A stretch of DNA of 64,000 bases from Amarolinea aalborgensis (GCF_900491745.1 NZ_UETR01000003.1:372001-436000), one strand, 5' to 3'; numbered from the stretch's first letter, positions 7,065 to 15,903 are shown. A program made the numbers and translations. The notes: generated from the letters alone by a model not told the origin.

Positions 7065-7975
7065 ACGTAACGCTGGTCTTTGCGCCTGTGGATGGTCAGG
7101 ACGCCGCAGACCGCCTGACCGCGCTGCTGACTACGCTCGGCGTGACGGTTGATGCGGCCTCATCCGCTGCGCCCGCCATTGCGCTGTTGACGCCGGCCGC
7201 GCTCAGTGATCCGGCCGTGCTGCGTCGCCTGCGCGGCGCGGGCAAGCCGCCCCTGCCCCTGGCTGCCCCCGCGCCGGCCGCTTTCCCTGCGCCCGACGAC
7301 CTGGCGCGCATCATCGAATGGCTGTACGCGCCGGCGCCAGCCCCTGCCGCGTCCAAGTACCAGGTTCACATCGCCCACGCGGTCAACACCAGTATTGGCG
7401 ACGGCAGCGTGACCGTCAACGTCTTTGGCGGCGGCGCAGGCTGGTCCGCGGCGGAGACCGCGGGCCTGGTCAGCGCGCTGCGCGGCCAGCCGCCCGGCGC
7501 GCCGATGAGCGCCGGGGAGCTGCGCGGCCTGCTGGCGCAGGTGCAGGCGCAGGTGCAGCAGGTAGACGTGACGCTGCGCGCGGGCTTCACGGCCGTGCTG
7601 ACCCGCTTCGATCTGAGCGAGCAGCGCATCGTCGGCCCCATCCTGGCGCGCCTCGACGCGCAGCACGCAGCCGAGGTCGCCGCGCTGCTCGATGCCCTCG
7701 ACGCCGCGGCGTGGACGCGCGACGAGCTGGCCGCCTGGCTGGCCCCGGTCAGCGCGGCGCTGCTGGAAGTCCGGTCGCGCGCGGCGCTGCCGATCGAGGT
7801 CAACCAGGCGGCGGACCTCGTCGAAGCGCCGGGACTGGACGTCAAACACAAGCTCAAGCTCTCCATCCCCCTCATCCCCTTCCTGCTCGACTACGAAGGC
7901 GAGCTCGAGTTCGACATCAGGGCGAACCTGGAAACCGCCTGGCAAGCCCTCAAACGGCTCCTCGCGCGGCGTTAA
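7061..7975 (+). CDS. Degenerate TIR-like protein sharing a motif with the STAND ATPase
   Basis: This 304-aa protein starts at the ATG overlapping the previous stop, with AGGAGA just upstream. Residues 1-90 look TIR-like: an initial strand VTLVFAPVDGQD, helix, LGVTVDA, then AIALLTPAALSDP. The usual catalytic Glu after the SxW-type turn is absent, so NADase activity is doubtful. Residues 111-123 (SIGDGSVTVNVFG) match residues 385-397 of the STAND ATPase. A helical region (about 130-260) follows, then SIPLIPFLLDYEGELEFD and a final helix. The shared motif suggests that the two proteins dock or co-oligomerise. The TIR assignment is by pattern only. Confidence 0.72.
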   Translation: MNVTLVFAPVDGQDAADRLTALLTTLGVTVDAASSAAPAIALLTPAALSDPAVLRRLRGAGKPPLPLAAPAPAAFPAPDDLARIIEWLYAPAPAPAASKYQVHIAHAVNTSIGDGSVTVNVFGGGAGWSAAETAGLVSALRGQPPGAPMSAGELRGLLAQVQAQVQQVDVTLRAGFTAVLTRFDLSEQRIVGPILARLDAQHAAEVAALLDALDAAAWTRDELAAWLAPVSAALLEVRSRAALPIEVNQAADLVEAPGLDVKHKLKLSIPLIPFLLDYEGELEFDIRANLETAWQALKRLLARR

Positions 7976-8090
7976 GACGGGGTGCATTTCAGAATGGAGG
8001 CGGGTCGAGCCCCTCCCAGGGTGTCAGGCCCGATAGGGCCTTCCACCTCGTAGCCCGATCCGTTCACGGTCGGGCGGCGTTGGTTGCGCG

Positions 8091-8173
8091 CAGGCCATCC
8101 GGCCACCAACCCCGCCGAAGGCCAAAGGCCATGCGGCTGCCAACCCCCGGAAGGCCAAAGGCCATCCGGCTAC
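8091..8173 (+). repeat. Three degenerate ~33-bp direct repeats
   Basis: Units containing ggccat(c/g)cggc(t/c) occur at about 8093, 8127 and 8160, with caacccc between the first two pairs. They lie in the 419-bp gap after the accessory operon (7976-8394), which holds no credible gene. The rest of the gap has a patch rich in aatcc/cctgtc words (8220-8260) and the promoter at 8306. Confidence 0.65.
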
Positions 8174-8305
8174 GAGATGCAAGCCCCTCCGGGGCTACGC
8201 CCCTAATTTGAAGAGCCAAATATTCTGTCAATCCAGTAAATCCTGTCTATTTTGCGGTAGATAAATCGTTCAAATTTGCCGCTGCTGGTACTCGGCCCTT
8301 TGCAC

Positions 8306-8334
8306 TTTGCACTTTCGCCGTTCCGATGTAAACT
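8306..8334 (+). promoter_or_regulatory. Putative promoter of the subtilase gene
   Basis: TTTGCA (8306-8311), a 17-bp spacer and TAAACT (8329-8334) lie 60 bp upstream of the start. The match is moderate. A tgcacttt direct repeat overlaps the -35 box. Confidence 0.4.
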
Positions 8335-8394
8335 AGGGTCCTTCCCACTCCTCCCCGTCGAACGAACGAAACACCAACATGTAAGGAGAGCACC

Positions 8395-11337
8395 ATGGCC
8401 GATCGTTGGGCGACGCCCACTGGGTCGTCGCGGCGTAGTTCCCCGTCCAGGTTCTATTGGTTTCTGATCGTTGTGCTCCTGCTGGGCGCGGCGCTGGCAG
8501 CGACCACGCGCATCCGCGCGCAGGAGTCCGGCAGCACCCCGTTGCGCTTGCAATGGGCCACTTTCGATCCCCTGCAACTGGATGAAAAGCTGCTCACCGG
8601 CGCGCTGGGTCTGGCAGACCCGGAGAAGGCGCCCTATCAAATTGTGCAGTTCCGCGGCCCGATCGAAGAGGCGTGGAAAGCTGATCTGAGCAGCGCGGGC
8701 CTGGAACCGCTGATCTATCTGCCGGATTACGCGTTCGTGGTGCGGGTGCACGCAGACGCCAGCCTGGCGCAGGCGCGCGCCATGCCGCAGGTGCGTTGGG
8801 TCGGCGCGTACTACCCGGCCTTCAAGCTCAGCCCCGCGCTGACGGACGGCGCAGCGCCGGCGGACGCCAGCCTGGATCTGCGCGTGCTCGGCTTCCCCGG
8901 CGAAAACCAGGACAGCCTGGTCAGCGCGCTCAGGGGCTTGGGCGCGCAGGTGACCAGCGTCTCTGACCAGGGTTGGGGGCCGACCGTGCGCCTCAGCCTG
9001 GCCGCCAGCCAGCTTCCGGCCGTGGCCCAAGTCGCAGCGGTGCAGTGGGTCGAGCCGTTCTATCCCATGAAGTTGAGCAACGATGTTGGCCGCGGCATCA
9101 TCAACGTCAACCTGGCCTGGCAGCGCATGGCCGCGCAGGGCGTCAACCTCTACGGCGCGGGCCAGACTGTGGCCGTGGCCGACACCGGGCTGGACACGGG
9201 CAACACCAACACCCTCAGCAATGACTTTGCGGGCCGCCTGGTCAACGCGTATGCGCTGGGCCGCGCCAACGACTGGAGCGATCACGATGCCCACGGCACG
9301 CACGTCGCCGGTTCGGTGTTGGGCAACGGCGCCAATTCGGGCAGCAATCCTGGGGCGCACAACTACACCTCGTCCTTTGCCGGCGCCGCGCCCGAAGCGC
9401 AGCTCGTCTTTCAATCGCTGGAAGACCCCAACGGCGGCTTGGGCGGCATTCCCGACAACCTGAACGACCTGTTCCAGCCTGCTTACGGCGACGGCGCGCG
9501 CATTCACACCAACAGTTGGGGCGGCCCCACCGGCGGGGCCGGCAACCGTTACGGCGGCTACACGACCGAGTCGCAGCAGGTGGATCAATTCACGTGGCAG
9601 CACCAGGATATGGTGATCCTCTTTGCTGCGGGCAACGAGGGCACCGATCAAAACGGCAACGGTGTGATTGACCCGGACTCGATCGGCCAACCAGGCACGT
9701 CCAAGAACGCGATCACGGTGGGGGCCAGCGAGAACCTGCGCAACAGCGGCGGCTACAACCCTGGCGGGCCGTGCAGCCTGTGGGGCAACTGCTGGCCCAG
9801 CGACTTCGGCGCCAATCCGATCAGCTCGGACCGCCTCTCGGACAATGCCGAGGGGCTGGCCGCTTTCTCCAGCCGCGGGCCAACCGACGATGGACGCATC
9901 AAGCCTGACATCGTTGCGCCCGGCACCAACATCCTCTCCGTGCGTTCGCACGGCAGCGGCGCGGGCACCGGCTGGGGCGTCTACAACAGCAATTACATCT
10001 TTGAAGGCGGCACCAGCATGGCGACGCCGCTGACCGCAGGCGCGACCGCGCTCGTGCGCCAGTGGATCGTCAGCGTGCGCGGCATCGCCAACCCGCTGGG
10101 CGCGCTGGTCAAAGCCGCGCTGATCAACGGCGCACACAACATGGCGCCCGGCCAATACGGCAGCGGCGCGACCCAAGAAGTGCCCAACGGTCGCCCCAAC
10201 AACGTCACCGGCTGGGGTCGCGTGGACGTGGCCGGCAGCGTCAAGCCGGACTCGCCGATCCAGATCGTGCTCAAGAACGACACCGCCGGCCTGTCCACGG
10301 GCGGCGTGCGCACCTACCAGTTCACCATCAACAACCAAGGCGCCGCGCCCAGCGGCGCGCTGGACGACATCTCGGCCGTGCAGGCGCCGGCCGCCGAAAT
10401 GCTGATCAACGGCAACTTCGAGCAGTATCACAACGGCTGGACCGAGACCACCAACATCGGTGTGCCAATCATCACCCCGGCCGGCCAGCTGCCCAACGGC
10501 ATTTCGCCGCACAGCGGGAACTACGTCGCCTGGCTCGGCGGCTACAACGGCGCGGACGACCAGGTCTTCCAAACGGTCAGCGTCCCAGGCGGCGCAACGT
10601 CCGCCACGCTGGGCTTTTGGTACTGGTCAATCACTGACGAATCGAGCGCAGGATTCGATTATTTCGCGCTGCAGATCATGGACCCCACCAATGGCTCGCA
10701 TTACGTGGATGTCCCAAACATCGACGCGGTGCCGCCCACCAACGGCTGGCAGTATGCCAGCTACACCCTGAGCGCCAGCGAGGTGGCGGCCATTCGTGGC
10801 CGCACCGTGCGCGTGCGCTTCCGCGTCATCACGGATGGCTCCCTCATCTCCAGCTTCTTCATTGACGATGTCAGCTTCGATGTCGCCAGCGGCCCGCCCA
10901 CGGCCACCCCAACCCCGACCGCCACGCCCGTTGGCGGCAGCGGTCCGCTGCGCGTCACCCTGGCCTGGATGGACTACCCTGGCAATCCAGGCGCCAACCG
11001 TGCGCTGGTCAATGACCTGGACCTGGAAGTAACCGGGCCCACCGGAACCGTTTACTATGGCAACGGCGGCGGTTCGGCCGATCGCGTCAACGTGGTCGAA
11101 ACCGTCTTCCTGGACAACGCGCCGAGCGGCGTCTACACCGTGCGCGTCAAGGGCTTCAACGTGCCCCAGAGCGCGCAGCCGTTTGGCCTGGTCGCCAGCG
11201 GCAAGAACCTGACCGAAGGCGGCGGCGCAGCGACGGCGACGCCATCCCCGACGCCCACGCGCACGCGCACGCCGACCCCAACCCCCACGGGCGCCGCCGC
11301 ACCGCGGCGCAGCTACCTGCCGTACGTCGCGCCGTAA
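8395..11337 (+). CDS. Secreted subtilisin-like serine protease (S8) with cell-surface tail
   Basis: This 980-aa exported protease has an N-terminal hydrophobic segment (FLIVVLLLGAALA, about 22-34), a long prodomain-like region, and an S8 catalytic triad: D263 in VAVADTGLD, H300 in HGTHVAGS and S541 in GTSMATP, with FAAGNEG as the oxyanion Asn region. After the peptidase domain come a jelly-roll-like region (about 660-830), a short PTATPTPTATP linker, a second beta-domain, a long PTPTRTRTPTPTP stretch and the C-terminal YLPYVAP. That tail resembles the end of other Chloroflexota secreted proteins and may be a surface-sorting signal. AAGGAG precedes the ATG. It probably degrades extracellular protein. 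Confidence 0.92.
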   Translation: MADRWATPTGSSRRSSPSRFYWFLIVVLLLGAALAATTRIRAQESGSTPLRLQWATFDPLQLDEKLLTGALGLADPEKAPYQIVQFRGPIEEAWKADLSSAGLEPLIYLPDYAFVVRVHADASLAQARAMPQVRWVGAYYPAFKLSPALTDGAAPADASLDLRVLGFPGENQDSLVSALRGLGAQVTSVSDQGWGPTVRLSLAASQLPAVAQVAAVQWVEPFYPMKLSNDVGRGIINVNLAWQRMAAQGVNLYGAGQTVAVADTGLDTGNTNTLSNDFAGRLVNAYALGRANDWSDHDAHGTHVAGSVLGNGANSGSNPGAHNYTSSFAGAAPEAQLVFQSLEDPNGGLGGIPDNLNDLFQPAYGDGARIHTNSWGGPTGGAGNRYGGYTTESQQVDQFTWQHQDMVILFAAGNEGTDQNGNGVIDPDSIGQPGTSKNAITVGASENLRNSGGYNPGGPCSLWGNCWPSDFGANPISSDRLSDNAEGLAAFSSRGPTDDGRIKPDIVAPGTNILSVRSHGSGAGTGWGVYNSNYIFEGGTSMATPLTAGATALVRQWIVSVRGIANPLGALVKAALINGAHNMAPGQYGSGATQEVPNGRPNNVTGWGRVDVAGSVKPDSPIQIVLKNDTAGLSTGGVRTYQFTINNQGAAPSGALDDISAVQAPAAEMLINGNFEQYHNGWTETTNIGVPIITPAGQLPNGISPHSGNYVAWLGGYNGADDQVFQTVSVPGGATSATLGFWYWSITDESSAGFDYFALQIMDPTNGSHYVDVPNIDAVPPTNGWQYASYTLSASEVAAIRGRTVRVRFRVITDGSLISSFFIDDVSFDVASGPPTATPTPTATPVGGSGPLRVTLAWMDYPGNPGANRALVNDLDLEVTGPTGTVYYGNGGGSADRVNVVETVFLDNAPSGVYTVRVKGFNVPQSAQPFGLVASGKNLTEGGGAATATPSPTPTRTRTPTPTPTGAAAPRRSYLPYVAP

Positions 11338-11375
11338 CGCAAGCCTCCTGCTTGCTTGTAGCATCTTTTCGCTGT

Positions 11376-11416
11376 AAACAGCGGTTGGTCGCCTGATGGG
11401 CGGCCAACCGCTGTTT
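11376..11416 (+). terminator. Strong hairpin after the subtilase gene
   Basis: Bases 11376-11388 and 11404-11416 are perfect complements, extended inward to about 18 pairs. The hairpin lies 39 bp past the stop. A T-run is missing, so termination may be Rho-assisted. Confidence 0.6.
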
Positions 11417-11925
11417 CGCGCGTGCGCCTCGGCATCCAGGCCGCGGCCACACAGGGAGTGTTCTTACAGAATTGGCTGCCATCGTCCAGTATGATTGTTA
11501 TACCTTTGTCATTGTCTCGCTGGCTGCGCATTGGCAAGGCACCCAACGATCGTCCGTGTTGCGCACGCCAGTCGCCCCCAGGTGCAAGATGTGGGCCTGA
11601 CCGTCTTCTTTCCCTTTCCACGGTCCTAGCGTCATGAGATCGGACCGAACGTGCCCCTGTTGCCCACGAATGAATCTGACAGCCCCGCCAACCCAGATGC
11701 TTACCAACTCAGGTGGGCGCGCATCGAGTCATCAGCAGCACGCGGCGCCCAAAACCAAGAACAGTCATAACGATATGCAAGGAGGCATACAACGAACAAT
11801 CAAGCAAACGGGGGATACACCGGTAGTCTACCTTTAGCCGTAGGGGCAGGTTCCCGGCCCCATGATGGCGGTCAGGCTATCCTGACCATTCGATTACGTT
11901 ACGTCAAGCTACACAGGAGGATGGT
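11417..11925. other. Long intergenic region without a recognisable gene
   Basis: I see no gene with ribosome-binding site and codon structure in these 509 bases. The short open frames are unsupported. A perfect 7-bp inverted repeat with a 4-nt loop (ggtcagg/cctgacc, 11870-11887) lies 39 bp before the next start and could be an operator or leader hairpin. Confidence 0.45.
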
Positions 11926-13611
11926 ATGAAACTCTTTAGTCGTCGTTTTCGGGCCATGAGCCTGGCCCTGGTCGTGTTGGTGGTCTTGGCCGGCATGCCA
12001 ATCTATGCGCAGCGCGCAGCCGAGGGTCTCGTTTCCACCGAAGATGCTGGGGTTGCGGTCGTGAGCGCGCCGGTTGAAGAAGCGCTCAACTGGGCCGACA
12101 AGATGCCGGAGCTGAGCAGCGAACAGAAAGCGCAGATTGACCTCTGGCAGGATCGCGTCAACCTGCCGGGGCCGGCGCGTGATCTGAAGGCCGCTGACGC
12201 CACCGATGCAGCAACGCTGGACGCGAGTCCGGCCGCCGCAGCGGAAAGTACGCTGGCCGAAACCGCAAGCGCAGACAAGGCGCCCCTCGCGCCCGGCGAT
12301 GCGCAGCTTTACCGTAACGTGGCCTTTGGCGGAGCGATTCCCAGCGGCTACAAGTCGAACGTGCTTGAGCCGAGCCTGGGCAACGGCGGCAGGTATGTTT
12401 TCTATACCGGCAACTGGTTTGCCGCGCGTTCGATTGACGGCGGCTCAACCTGGTCGTACGTCAATGCCTACAACAACATGTCCGACTTCTGCTGCGACCA
12501 GATCGCGCAGTACGACAAAGCCCGCGACATGTACCTGTGGCTGCGGCAGGGCATTGCCAACGGCTCCGGCGTCGGTCGCTTCCGCCTCGGCGTTTCGACC
12601 AACAACGGCGCGTCCTTCTGCAACTACGACTTCTATCCCACCAACACCAACAGCGCCTGGACCGGCCAGTGGTGGGACTATCCGCACATCCAATTGGGCG
12701 CGGACTTCGCGTACATTGCGTACAACATGTTCAACGCCAGCGATACCTGGACGCGCACGGTGCTCCTGCGCTTCCCGCTGGACGCCTTGCGCAACTGCGC
12801 CGGCTTCAGTTACAACTACGTCGCTTCCACGTCCTGGTTCACCTTTGTGCCGGTGCAGGGCGCTGATCATGTGATGCACTTCGCTTCCAATCAGCCGACC
12901 AGTTCGCCTTACAACCGCATCAGCATTTGGCGCTGGGCCGAGAACTCCACGAGCGTCTCCCAGGTGATCAACAATGTCGCCGCCTGGACCTATGGCAGCA
13001 ACCATCAGTGCGGCGCCAGCAGCGGCAACTGGATGGGACGATCGAGCGATCGTCTCCTGGCCGGCGCACGCTACAGCCTGCACTACGCCAACCTGAATGT
13101 GAACGGCCGCAAGGTCCTCGGCTGGTGGTGGAACGTGCAGCAGGGAGGCAACTTCACGCAGCCGTACATTGATGGTTACGCCGTCTATGAGGACACGCTG
13201 ACCCAGGTGGGCGGCGCGCAGGGGCGGCCGTTGATCTCCAGCAGCAGTTACTGCTTTGGCTATCCCAGCGTCGCCGCCAACGTCCGCGGCGACCTCGGCA
13301 TCGTCATGGACTACGCCAGCAGCGGCGACGGCTGGAAGCCGCGCGTGGGTTACAGCATCGCGGATGACTTCACGAACGCGCCGCCAGGCTTCACCTTCTT
13401 CGGCGTGATTGCCAGCAACGCCCGCCCGTCCGACAACAAGTGGGGCGACTACAACACCGTGCGTGTCTTCCAGCCCGGTCAGAATAACTGGGTGGCCGGC
13501 GCGCATTACATCCCCGGCAGCACCAACTGCGCCACATGCGCCGCGCCGGTCTACTTCGCGTTCGGCCGCTCACGCGACTACTATAACTGGAGCCGTTGGG
13601 CCAGCTACTAA
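11926..13611 (+). CDS. Secreted propeller-like protein of unknown function
   Basis: This 561-aa protein has a clear signal peptide (basic start MKLFSRRFR, then LALVVLVVLAGMPIYAQ, cleavage near residue 28). An Ala/Glu-rich region of about 100 residues follows, then an aromatic-rich globular part. SIDGGSTWSYV and STNNGASF resemble Asp-box (BNR) turns, so a sialidase-like beta-propeller is plausible, but sialidase catalytic residues cannot be assigned. Cysteines (FCCDQ, CATC) suggest disulphides. GGAGG precedes the ATG. A strong terminator follows, so it is a single-gene unit. It probably acts outside the cell. Confidence 0.75.
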   Translation: MKLFSRRFRAMSLALVVLVVLAGMPIYAQRAAEGLVSTEDAGVAVVSAPVEEALNWADKMPELSSEQKAQIDLWQDRVNLPGPARDLKAADATDAATLDASPAAAAESTLAETASADKAPLAPGDAQLYRNVAFGGAIPSGYKSNVLEPSLGNGGRYVFYTGNWFAARSIDGGSTWSYVNAYNNMSDFCCDQIAQYDKARDMYLWLRQGIANGSGVGRFRLGVSTNNGASFCNYDFYPTNTNSAWTGQWWDYPHIQLGADFAYIAYNMFNASDTWTRTVLLRFPLDALRNCAGFSYNYVASTSWFTFVPVQGADHVMHFASNQPTSSPYNRISIWRWAENSTSVSQVINNVAAWTYGSNHQCGASSGNWMGRSSDRLLAGARYSLHYANLNVNGRKVLGWWWNVQQGGNFTQPYIDGYAVYEDTLTQVGGAQGRPLISSSSYCFGYPSVAANVRGDLGIVMDYASSGDGWKPRVGYSIADDFTNAPPGFTFFGVIASNARPSDNKWGDYNTVRVFQPGQNNWVAGAHYIPGSTNCATCAAPVYFAFGRSRDYYNWSRWASY

Positions 13612-13660
13612 AGCCTGAGCCAGGAGCGGCCCTGCGCGGCCGCTCATTAAACAAACCAGC

Positions 13661-13699
13661 AGTCCGGCGCCATCAACCTGGCGCCGGACTTCTTTTTTT
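13661..13699 (+). terminator. Rho-independent terminator
   Basis: A 12-bp perfect stem (13661-13672 with 13679-13690), 6-nt loop and T-rich tract (13691-13699). A second hairpin (gagcggcc/ggccgctc, about 13624-13645) precedes it. It ends the propeller-like gene. Confidence 0.9.
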
Positions 13700-14087
13700 G
13701 CCGCGCCGGTCCTGGATCCCGAACTTGTTCGTGCTGGCGGTCGTCTTCGGCGCGTCAGCGCCCGGCGACCCAGGTCGCAGCAGCCGTCGCCAAACCGCCC
13801 GGCGGCGGTGAGGCAAGCGAGCGATTGAAATCGCGCCTGATGGGCGTTCCGCCAGGCGTCCGCCTGAGTGGACGCGGCGCCGGTCGGCGCCGGCCGACCT
13901 GGCGGCGGCACGCCCTTGCGGCCCGAATTCATTCGGCGGCTGCAGTCGGCGCAGGATGCCTGAATAGTTACCACGATTGAACAAAAGGGCCGGACTCAGC
14001 GTCTTGGGTCTGTCACTGGCGCCGCGGCCGCGATCCTGCCTATGACCGACGAGCGCCGAGACTGAACTACCACGAGGAGAACTGACC
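13700..14087. other. Hairpin-rich intergenic region
   Basis: There is no convincing gene. 13849-13856 and 13898-13905 (ccgccagg/cctggcgg) close a GC-rich palindromic block containing several cggcgccgg words. It may be a dispersed repeat or structured RNA. No promoter could be assigned for the lipoprotein gene that follows. Confidence 0.4.
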
Positions 14088-14507
14088 ATGATGAGCAGAC
14101 AATGGAGTGCCTTCAAGATGTTTACCATCGCCAATGTCCTGGCGCTCGCCCTGGGCGCCTGCACCTTCCAACCCCCCACGAGCGGCGATGTCCGTCAGCC
14201 GACCAGGCAAACTGGCTGCCCCACGCCGACGGCCATGGCCAGCGCGGCCCTGGACGGGCAAGAGAGCGCGCAGGCCAGCGTCAGCCCGGCCGGCGCGCAA
14301 GAAGCGACGACCGACAGCGCGTCAGCCGATCAGCTCAGCCCGGCCGAGCGCGAAGCCATGCTGGATCGCGTCAACCAGGGGCCAGCGCGGCCCGAACTGA
14401 CCAATGGGGCGTCGGTTCCACCAGCGCCCGGCTCCGAATCTCGTCTCGGCGACGACGCCGCAACCACCGATCTTGAGGTCGCTCCCACGCCAACGCCATG
14501 CAGCTAA
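14088..14507 (+). CDS. Small lipoprotein of unknown function
   Basis: This 139-aa protein has a lipoprotein signal: basic N-terminus, hydrophobic FTIANVLALALGAC and a lipobox ending in Cys25. The mature part is Ala/Ser/Pro-rich and apparently disordered, ending in TPTPCS. GAGGAG lies about 10 bp before the ATG; a second ATG follows directly. No family is recognised. It should be anchored to the outer face of the membrane. Confidence 0.65.
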   Translation: MMSRQWSAFKMFTIANVLALALGACTFQPPTSGDVRQPTRQTGCPTPTAMASAALDGQESAQASVSPAGAQEATTDSASADQLSPAEREAMLDRVNQGPARPELTNGASVPPAPGSESRLGDDAATTDLEVAPTPTPCS

Positions 14508-14566
14508 TGCCGCGCGCGTGCTGGCGCCGGCGCCTGGTGCGCTGTGAGCATACCTAGCGCCATAAT

Positions 14567-14595
14567 TTGGCGGTTGTCCTAGTCCATGCTATAAT
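14567..14595 (+). promoter_or_regulatory. Promoter of rplS
   Basis: TTGGCG (14567-14572), 17-bp spacer and TATAAT (14590-14595). The predicted transcript has a leader of about 195 nt before rplS. Confidence 0.7.
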
Positions 14596-14640
14596 CGGCG
14601 CTTGTGCGTCAGCACGGCAAGAAATCATTTGCAAAGTCTG

Positions 14641-14664
14641 ACCCGGCGGCCCATGCCACCGGGT
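14641..14664 (+). promoter_or_regulatory. Hairpin in the rplS leader
   Basis: acccgg(c)ggc pairs with gcc(a)ccgggt around a ccat loop, one mismatch. It lies in the long rplS leader, where ribosomal-protein autoregulation is plausible but unproven. Confidence 0.4.
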
Positions 14665-14798
14665 TCCGCTTGTCATTAAGGGCCTGCAATCGTCGGGACT
14701 GCAAGCGTCAAGGACCATTCGGCAGTTAGATGCAAACTGAGCGACGCAAGACAAACCATGGCAACGATGAATTGTAGGGATGAGAGGGAAGGGCCATT

Positions 14799-15152
14799 AT
14801 GACGAATCCTTTGATGCTCTCTGTTGAGCAGGAGCAGCTGCGCAGCGGCGTACCGGGGCTGCGCATTGGCGACACGGTTAAAGTGCACCAACGCATCGTG
14901 GAAGGCAACCGCGAGCGTATCCAGGTTTTCCAGGGTGTCATCATGCGCATGCACGGCGGCGGCGTCAACGCCACGTTCACTGTACGCCGTATTGCCTCGC
15001 ATGGCATTGGCGTCGAGCGCACGTTCCTGTCGAACTCGCCGCGCCTGGACAAAATCGAAGTGCTGCGGCACAGCAAAGTGCGCCGCGCCCAGCTTTATTT
15101 TCTGCGCGACCGCCGCGGCAAGTCAGCCCGTCTGCGTGAGCAGCGCGACTAG
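14799..15152 (+). CDS. rplS: 50S ribosomal protein L19
   Basis: This 117-aa protein matches L19 throughout: a GDTVKVHQRIVEGNRERIQ strand region, then FQGVIMRMHGGG, FTVRRIASHGIGVERTF and the basic C-terminal KVRRAQLYFLRDRRGK. L19 sits at the 30S-50S interface. Length is normal. It has its own promoter at 14567 rather than following trmD or rpsP, and rnhB lies 103 bp downstream, probably on the same transcript. Confidence 0.97.
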   Translation: MTNPLMLSVEQEQLRSGVPGLRIGDTVKVHQRIVEGNRERIQVFQGVIMRMHGGGVNATFTVRRIASHGIGVERTFLSNSPRLDKIEVLRHSKVRRAQLYFLRDRRGKSARLREQRD

Positions 15153-15255
15153 GGCATTGCCGCCGCTCGTTCACCCGCGTGCGGAGTGCAGCCCACTTCG
15201 CCACGCGTGAGGGCGCAGGGATTTTCCCTGCGCTTTGTTTTTAGGAGTCGCGCCC

Positions 15256-15903
15256 ATGCCTGACTTGAGCGAAGAACAACACCTGTGGCAGCAAGGCTAC
15301 CGCTGCGTGGCCGGTCTGGATGAAGTGGGGCGCGGGTCGCTGGCCGGGCCTGTGGTGGCCGCGGCCGTGGTCCTACCGATCATGGATCACGTGCCCGCGG
15401 CGCTGCTCGATGTCAACGACTCGAAGCAGTTGAGCGCGCAGCAGCGTCAACGCCTGTCTGATGAGATTCACCAGGCCGCACGCGGCATCGGGGTCGGCAG
15501 CGTTTCCGCGGCCGACATTGATGCAATTGGCATTGCGGCCGCGACGCGACGCGCCATGACCCAGGCGTTGACGCAGTTACAGGACAATGGCATCGCGGCC
15601 GATTACCTGTTGATTGATTTCCTGACGCTGGCCCTGCCGCTGCCGCAGAAGGGGATTGTGAAAGGCGACTGTCGCTCCCTGTCCATTGCCGCCGCATCCA
15701 TTGTGGCCAAAGTGGCGCGCGACCGTTGGCTGATAGCCCTGCATAGCGATTACCCGGCGTATGATTTTCAGCGCAACAAGGGCTACGGCACCGCGGCGCA
15801 TCGGCAGGCCTTGGCCACGGTTGGGCCTTGCCCTGAACACCGGCGCAGTTTCGGCGGCGTGCTGCAAACGCCGCTGCCGCTGCCCGCAGAGCACATCGTA
15901 TGA
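15256..15903 (+). CDS. rnhB: Ribonuclease HII
   Basis: This 215-aa enzyme cleaves the RNA strand of RNA-DNA hybrids and excises misincorporated ribonucleotides. GLDEVGRGSLAGPVVAAAVV (20-39) contains catalytic D22 and E23. LLIDFL and KGDCRSLSIAAASIVAKVAR hold further conserved residues, and YDFQRNKGYGT is the basic RNase HII motif. The ATG at 15256 is chosen because TAGGAG (15242-15247) is well placed, over the TTG at 15235. The stop overlaps yraN as ATGA. Confidence 0.95.
   Translation: MPDLSEEQHLWQQGYRCVAGLDEVGRGSLAGPVVAAAVVLPIMDHVPAALLDVNDSKQLSAQQRQRLSDEIHQAARGIGVGSVSAADIDAIGIAAATRRAMTQALTQLQDNGIAADYLLIDFLTLALPLPQKGIVKGDCRSLSIAAASIVAKVARDRWLIALHSDYPAYDFQRNKGYGTAAHRQALATVGPCPEHRRSFGGVLQTPLPLPAEHIV

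Noticed and set aside
8203..10572. Minus-strand open frame of 789 codons opposite the subtilase
   Set aside because: It mirrors a gene with an intact catalytic triad, and its protein is low-complexity Arg/Ala/Val without domain features.
13596..13811. 71-codon frame after the propeller-like gene
   Set aside because: It runs through a clear Rho-independent terminator and has no ribosome-binding site.
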